Shown here: positions 61,628 to 64,000 of the stretch, in pieces
Layout: each line of letters begins with the position of its first letter
How positions within the stretch are numbered: position 1 is the stretch's first letter
Source of the DNA: Streptomyces sp. SM10
GTDB taxonomy: Bacteria > Actinomycetota > Actinomycetes > Streptomycetales > Streptomycetaceae
DNA: 64,000 bases
NCBI RefSeq assembly: GCF_002910915.1
Contig: NZ_NEUF01000030.1
Location: forward strand, 31,547-95,546
Reading direction: 5' to 3'
Made by a program: the position numbers and the translations under genes
Notes under the pieces: model-generated
The model's input: the letters and a program-made list of their open reading frames with translations, nothing else
What the model was told of the DNA's origin: nothing
Database searches by the model: none

Positions 61628-63121
61628 TCACGCCGTGAGGTCCGCCGCCCGGAAGGCGAGCCACAGGTCGTACCGTGCGCTCGGGGTCCTGAGCAGCGAC
61701 CGGCTCAGCAGCGCCTCGAGCCGGGTGAGCCGCTTGCGGGCGCCCGGTACGGAGATGCCCAGTGCGGCTGCCGCCGGGCTCAGCTGGGCCTCGCAGCTCA
61801 GCCATGTCCGCAGGGTCTCCTCGCCCGTGGGGCCGGCCTCGGCGAGGAGCCTGAGCTGCTGGACGGCCCAGTCCTGGACGCCGGGGGTGCGCAGGACCGT
61901 GTCGAGGTCCTCGGCCACCGCGCCGCTCCCGGGGCGGGAGCGGTGCAGCGCCGGGGTGGCCCTGATCCTGAGGGCCAGGTCGACGGCCGCCTGGTCCGCG
62001 ACCAGGTTCAGGTCCAGGCCGAGGAGTTCGCCGACGAGCTTCAGCCGGGCGGCCAGGGTGTTGCGGTGGATCTTCAGGTGCTGGGTGGCGTGGGAGGAGA
62101 ACGCCAGCCAGGACGCGACCGTCGCCGAGAGCTCCTGGCTCCCCGGATCCTGCGAGCGGCGCGGCAGATGGGCGAGGAGCGGCGCGAGGAGAGCGTCGGC
62201 CCACCGCGCTCCGGCGGCCCCCACGACCAGTGCGGGTTCCGGGGCGGCGCCGAACCTCGCGTGGCGCCCGGGGAGTGCACGGGCGACGGCGAGTGCGTGG
62301 AACGCCTGCCGGTAGGCGGTGGCCGTGTCGGGCAGCCGCACCTCCTCGCTGACGCCCACGACGCAGTCGTCCACGAGCCCGGCGACGGCCAGGCCCAGGG
62401 TGGAGCCCTCCTCGGGCGCCCGCTCCTCCGCCTCCTCCTCAGCCGGCACGATCAGGATGAGATGGCGGGCGTAGACGGGGCAGCGCACGATCCACGTCCG
62501 GCCGCCGGAGGTGTCCGCGCAGACCCGGGCCACCTCGTCGCGCTGTCCGCCGGAGCATTCGACGACGCAGACCCGCACGGGGTCGGGGAGCTTCGGCCGC
62601 AGGGCGCCCGCCACCTGGTGGGCGATGGAGAGCTGACCGGTCATCAGCAGGTGCAGGACGGCCTCGCGGCCCCGGGACTCCGCGAGGTCCACGCGCCTCC
62701 GCTTGCGCTCGACGCTCTCCGACGCCCAGGACAGGGCGAGGGGCATCACCGCGTCGGCCATCAGCGTGGCGAGCCCGGCGGGCAGCGGCTTGGGCGCGAC
62801 GAGGACGGCGACCGGGCCACGGGGCTCCGGCGTACGGTCGAGCGGGAGCAGCAGTGCGGTGCACATGTCGGTGTCGAGGGAGTACGAGGCGGCTCCACGG
62901 GTCGTCATCTCCCGTGCTGCCCGGGCCGCGAGACCCGCCGCCTCGTGGGCCGGCCACCGGACGCTCCCGGCCACGGCCCGCAGGACCGTACCGTCCCGGT
63001 CCACGATCCCGGCCCAGCCCTCCGCCCGCCGGGCCAGTCCGCGCAGCAGCTCGGGCGATCCACCGGTCCGCGCCAGCCGGTACATCAGCAGTACGTCGTC
63101 CGCCCGTTCGCGCGCCGACAC
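61628..63121 (-). CDS. PucR-type regulator
   Basis: A 497-residue cytoplasmic protein. An N-terminal ligand domain of GAF-like character precedes a GGDEF-like middle region and a C-terminal PucR helix-turn-helix (HATQHLKIHRNTLAARLKLVGELLGLDLN). A further helix-turn-helix-like stretch, LSPAAAALGISVPGARKRLTRLEALL, lies at the very end. Such regulators control amino-acid or purine catabolism. No obvious target gene lies beside it. Confidence 0.8.
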   Translation of the reverse strand: MSARERADDVLLMYRLARTGGSPELLRGLARRAEGWAGIVDRDGTVLRAVAGSVRWPAHEAAGLAARAAREMTTRGAASYSLDTDMCTALLLPLDRTPEPRGPVAVLVAPKPLPAGLATLMADAVMPLALSWASESVERKRRRVDLAESRGREAVLHLLMTGQLSIAHQVAGALRPKLPDPVRVCVVECSGGQRDEVARVCADTSGGRTWIVRCPVYARHLILIVPAEEEAEERAPEEGSTLGLAVAGLVDDCVVGVSEEVRLPDTATAYRQAFHALAVARALPGRHARFGAAPEPALVVGAAGARWADALLAPLLAHLPRRSQDPGSQELSATVASWLAFSSHATQHLKIHRNTLAARLKLVGELLGLDLNLVADQAAVDLALRIRATPALHRSRPGSGAVAEDLDTVLRTPGVQDWAVQQLRLLAEAGPTGEETLRTWLSCEAQLSPAAAALGISVPGARKRLTRLEALLSRSLLRTPSARYDLWLAFRAADLTA

Positions 63122-63454
63122 GTGTCTCCCTCCCCCGGCCTCCCCGAAACCGGAGTGCAGGGTACCGGTCCGGTTGTGCGGTTTGATACCCGTCGGTTGC
63201 CACGCGGTGCGAATTGAATCTCCCGGCCCGACGCCCCGTCCCCCTAGAGTCCCCAGGGTGTTCCGGGATGTCCGGGAGACGTCGGGGGGCGTCGGGACGT
63301 CCTGGTTCCGGGGGCCCGAGGACGTCGGGGGACGTCCGGACGGCGCGGCGGCAGCGGCTCACGGGGGTGGTCACTGTCGTCGGCCCGCGGCGGGTGTCAG
63401 TGGCGCCGCCCAGCATGGTTCTCGACCGTGCGCCCCTCCGGCCCGGGCCCGTGC
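63122..63454. other. Intergenic region with clustered GACGTC motifs
   Basis: This is 333 bp. Between about 63265 and 63340 there are four GACGTC hexamers, two of them in GGACGTCC form, plus a near copy GGATGTCC. No gene is supportable. It may contain regulatory sites for the PucR gene. Confidence 0.5.
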
Positions 63455-63944
63455 TCAGCCCGGCAGCGTCGCTGCCTCCCCGACGGCGGTGAGCAGCCAG
63501 ATGGGGAATTCCGGGTCCGCCTGCCCCACGGCCAGACCGAGCCAGCGCGTACTCCCCGGCGGGCGCCAGACCTGCATGCTGCCCGCAAGGTTGCAGAGCT
63601 GCCCCATCGGCTCCGGGGCGGGGCCGGCGTCCTCCTCCCGCTCCAGGTAGGGCCAGAGGTCCACGGTCTCCGGCTCGCCCCACCGCTCGCTCAACGCGGT
63701 CGCCAGGACGCTGAATTCGTCCTCGATCTCCTGCTCCGCGGGCTCGACGAGTTCCGGTGACCGGTCGTCCCAGAAGTCCTGACTGGCGCGCAGGATCATC
63801 AGGTGATGGCCGGGTCCACTGCTCCGCCCGCTGCCGTCCTCGCTCTCCTCCCCCGCGGGGAAGGGCCGGGCGAGGAGGCCCTCGATCAGGGCGAGGCGGG
63901 ACTCGGTGGTCTCGGGCGGTGTGCTGTCGCTGTCCGTGCTCATG
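63455..63944 (-). CDS. Conserved acidic protein of unknown function
   Basis: A 162-residue soluble acidic protein starting MSTDSDSTPPETTESRLALIEG. WDDRSPELVEPAEQEIEDEF and PEFPIWLLTAVGEAATLPG are conserved-looking segments. No signal, anchor or motif is present. I think it is a Streptomyces conserved hypothetical but cannot name its function. ATG 63944 is preferred over the ATG 35 bp upstream. Confidence 0.7.
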
Positions 63945-64000
63945 AGGCGCGATCCTGTCAACCACCCGTACGGGAACACGAATCGGGGGCGCGTCCGGCA

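Overview
The window is high-GC actinobacterial DNA, almost certainly a Streptomyces chromosome core region. Coding genes have strongly GC-biased third positions and GTG/TTG starts are common. The recognisable set (WblA, Crp, AcsA, NhaA, MarP-like protease, Nth, the ArsA-like ATPase pair, LysC/Asd, RecR/YbaB) follows an order that I remember from S. coelicolor and, in part, from the Mycobacterium tuberculosis nth-crp-whiB4-ponA2 neighbourhood. That synteny is recalled knowledge, not computed.

Region 1 (1-25.4 kb) is the conserved core. It holds a partial Fic-like gene, a CooC/MinD-like P-loop ATPase, a secreted polysaccharide-deacetylase-like lipoprotein, a SulP-carbonic anhydrase fusion, acsA, nhaA, a holin-like membrane protein coupled to an epoxide-hydrolase-like protein, and the nth/Nudix/marP unit facing away from crp. 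It continues with MBL hydrolase/Nudix, DUF4177/RidA, two ArsA-like ATPases, wblA, a class A penicillin-binding protein, a YqeY protein and a metallophosphoesterase. Several genes here look leaderless, with a TA(G/C)(G/C)CT -10 box 6-8 nt before the start codon.

Region 2 (25.5-37.6 kb) is a roughly 12-kb island. It sits in the 3' end of tRNA-Pro(CGG), which is repeated as a 74-bp imperfect copy at 37527-37600 (38-bp identical core). Inside are a zinc-finger protein, an XRE-TPR regulator/YdcF/WbqC operon with an 11-bp iteron promoter, a resolvase-like protein lacking a visible catalytic serine, a GHKL anti-sigma-type ATPase, an unknown partner, two ABC transporters, a LuxR-type two-component system and an extra LspA-like protein. 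I see no integrase, so the island looks immobile, decayed or dependent on a helper.

Region 3 (37.6-49.8 kb) contains an FMN reductase/TetR divergent pair with a doubled operator, an ARMT1-like DUF89 protein, htpG, a secreted SGNH lipase, an NTF2-like protein, an S9 peptidase, SURF1, and a SigE-family sigma factor coupled to a membrane protein.

Region 4 (50-64 kb) starts with the lysC-asd operon (with a probable internal start for the aspartokinase beta chain), a DUF5063 protein, recR and ybaB. A SLATT-like two-TM protein and a conserved hypothetical follow, then a GntR regulator with a class III aminotransferase, a DJ-1/MarR operon under a 33-bp palindrome, a receptor-like Ser/Thr kinase, a PucR-type regulator and a small acidic protein.
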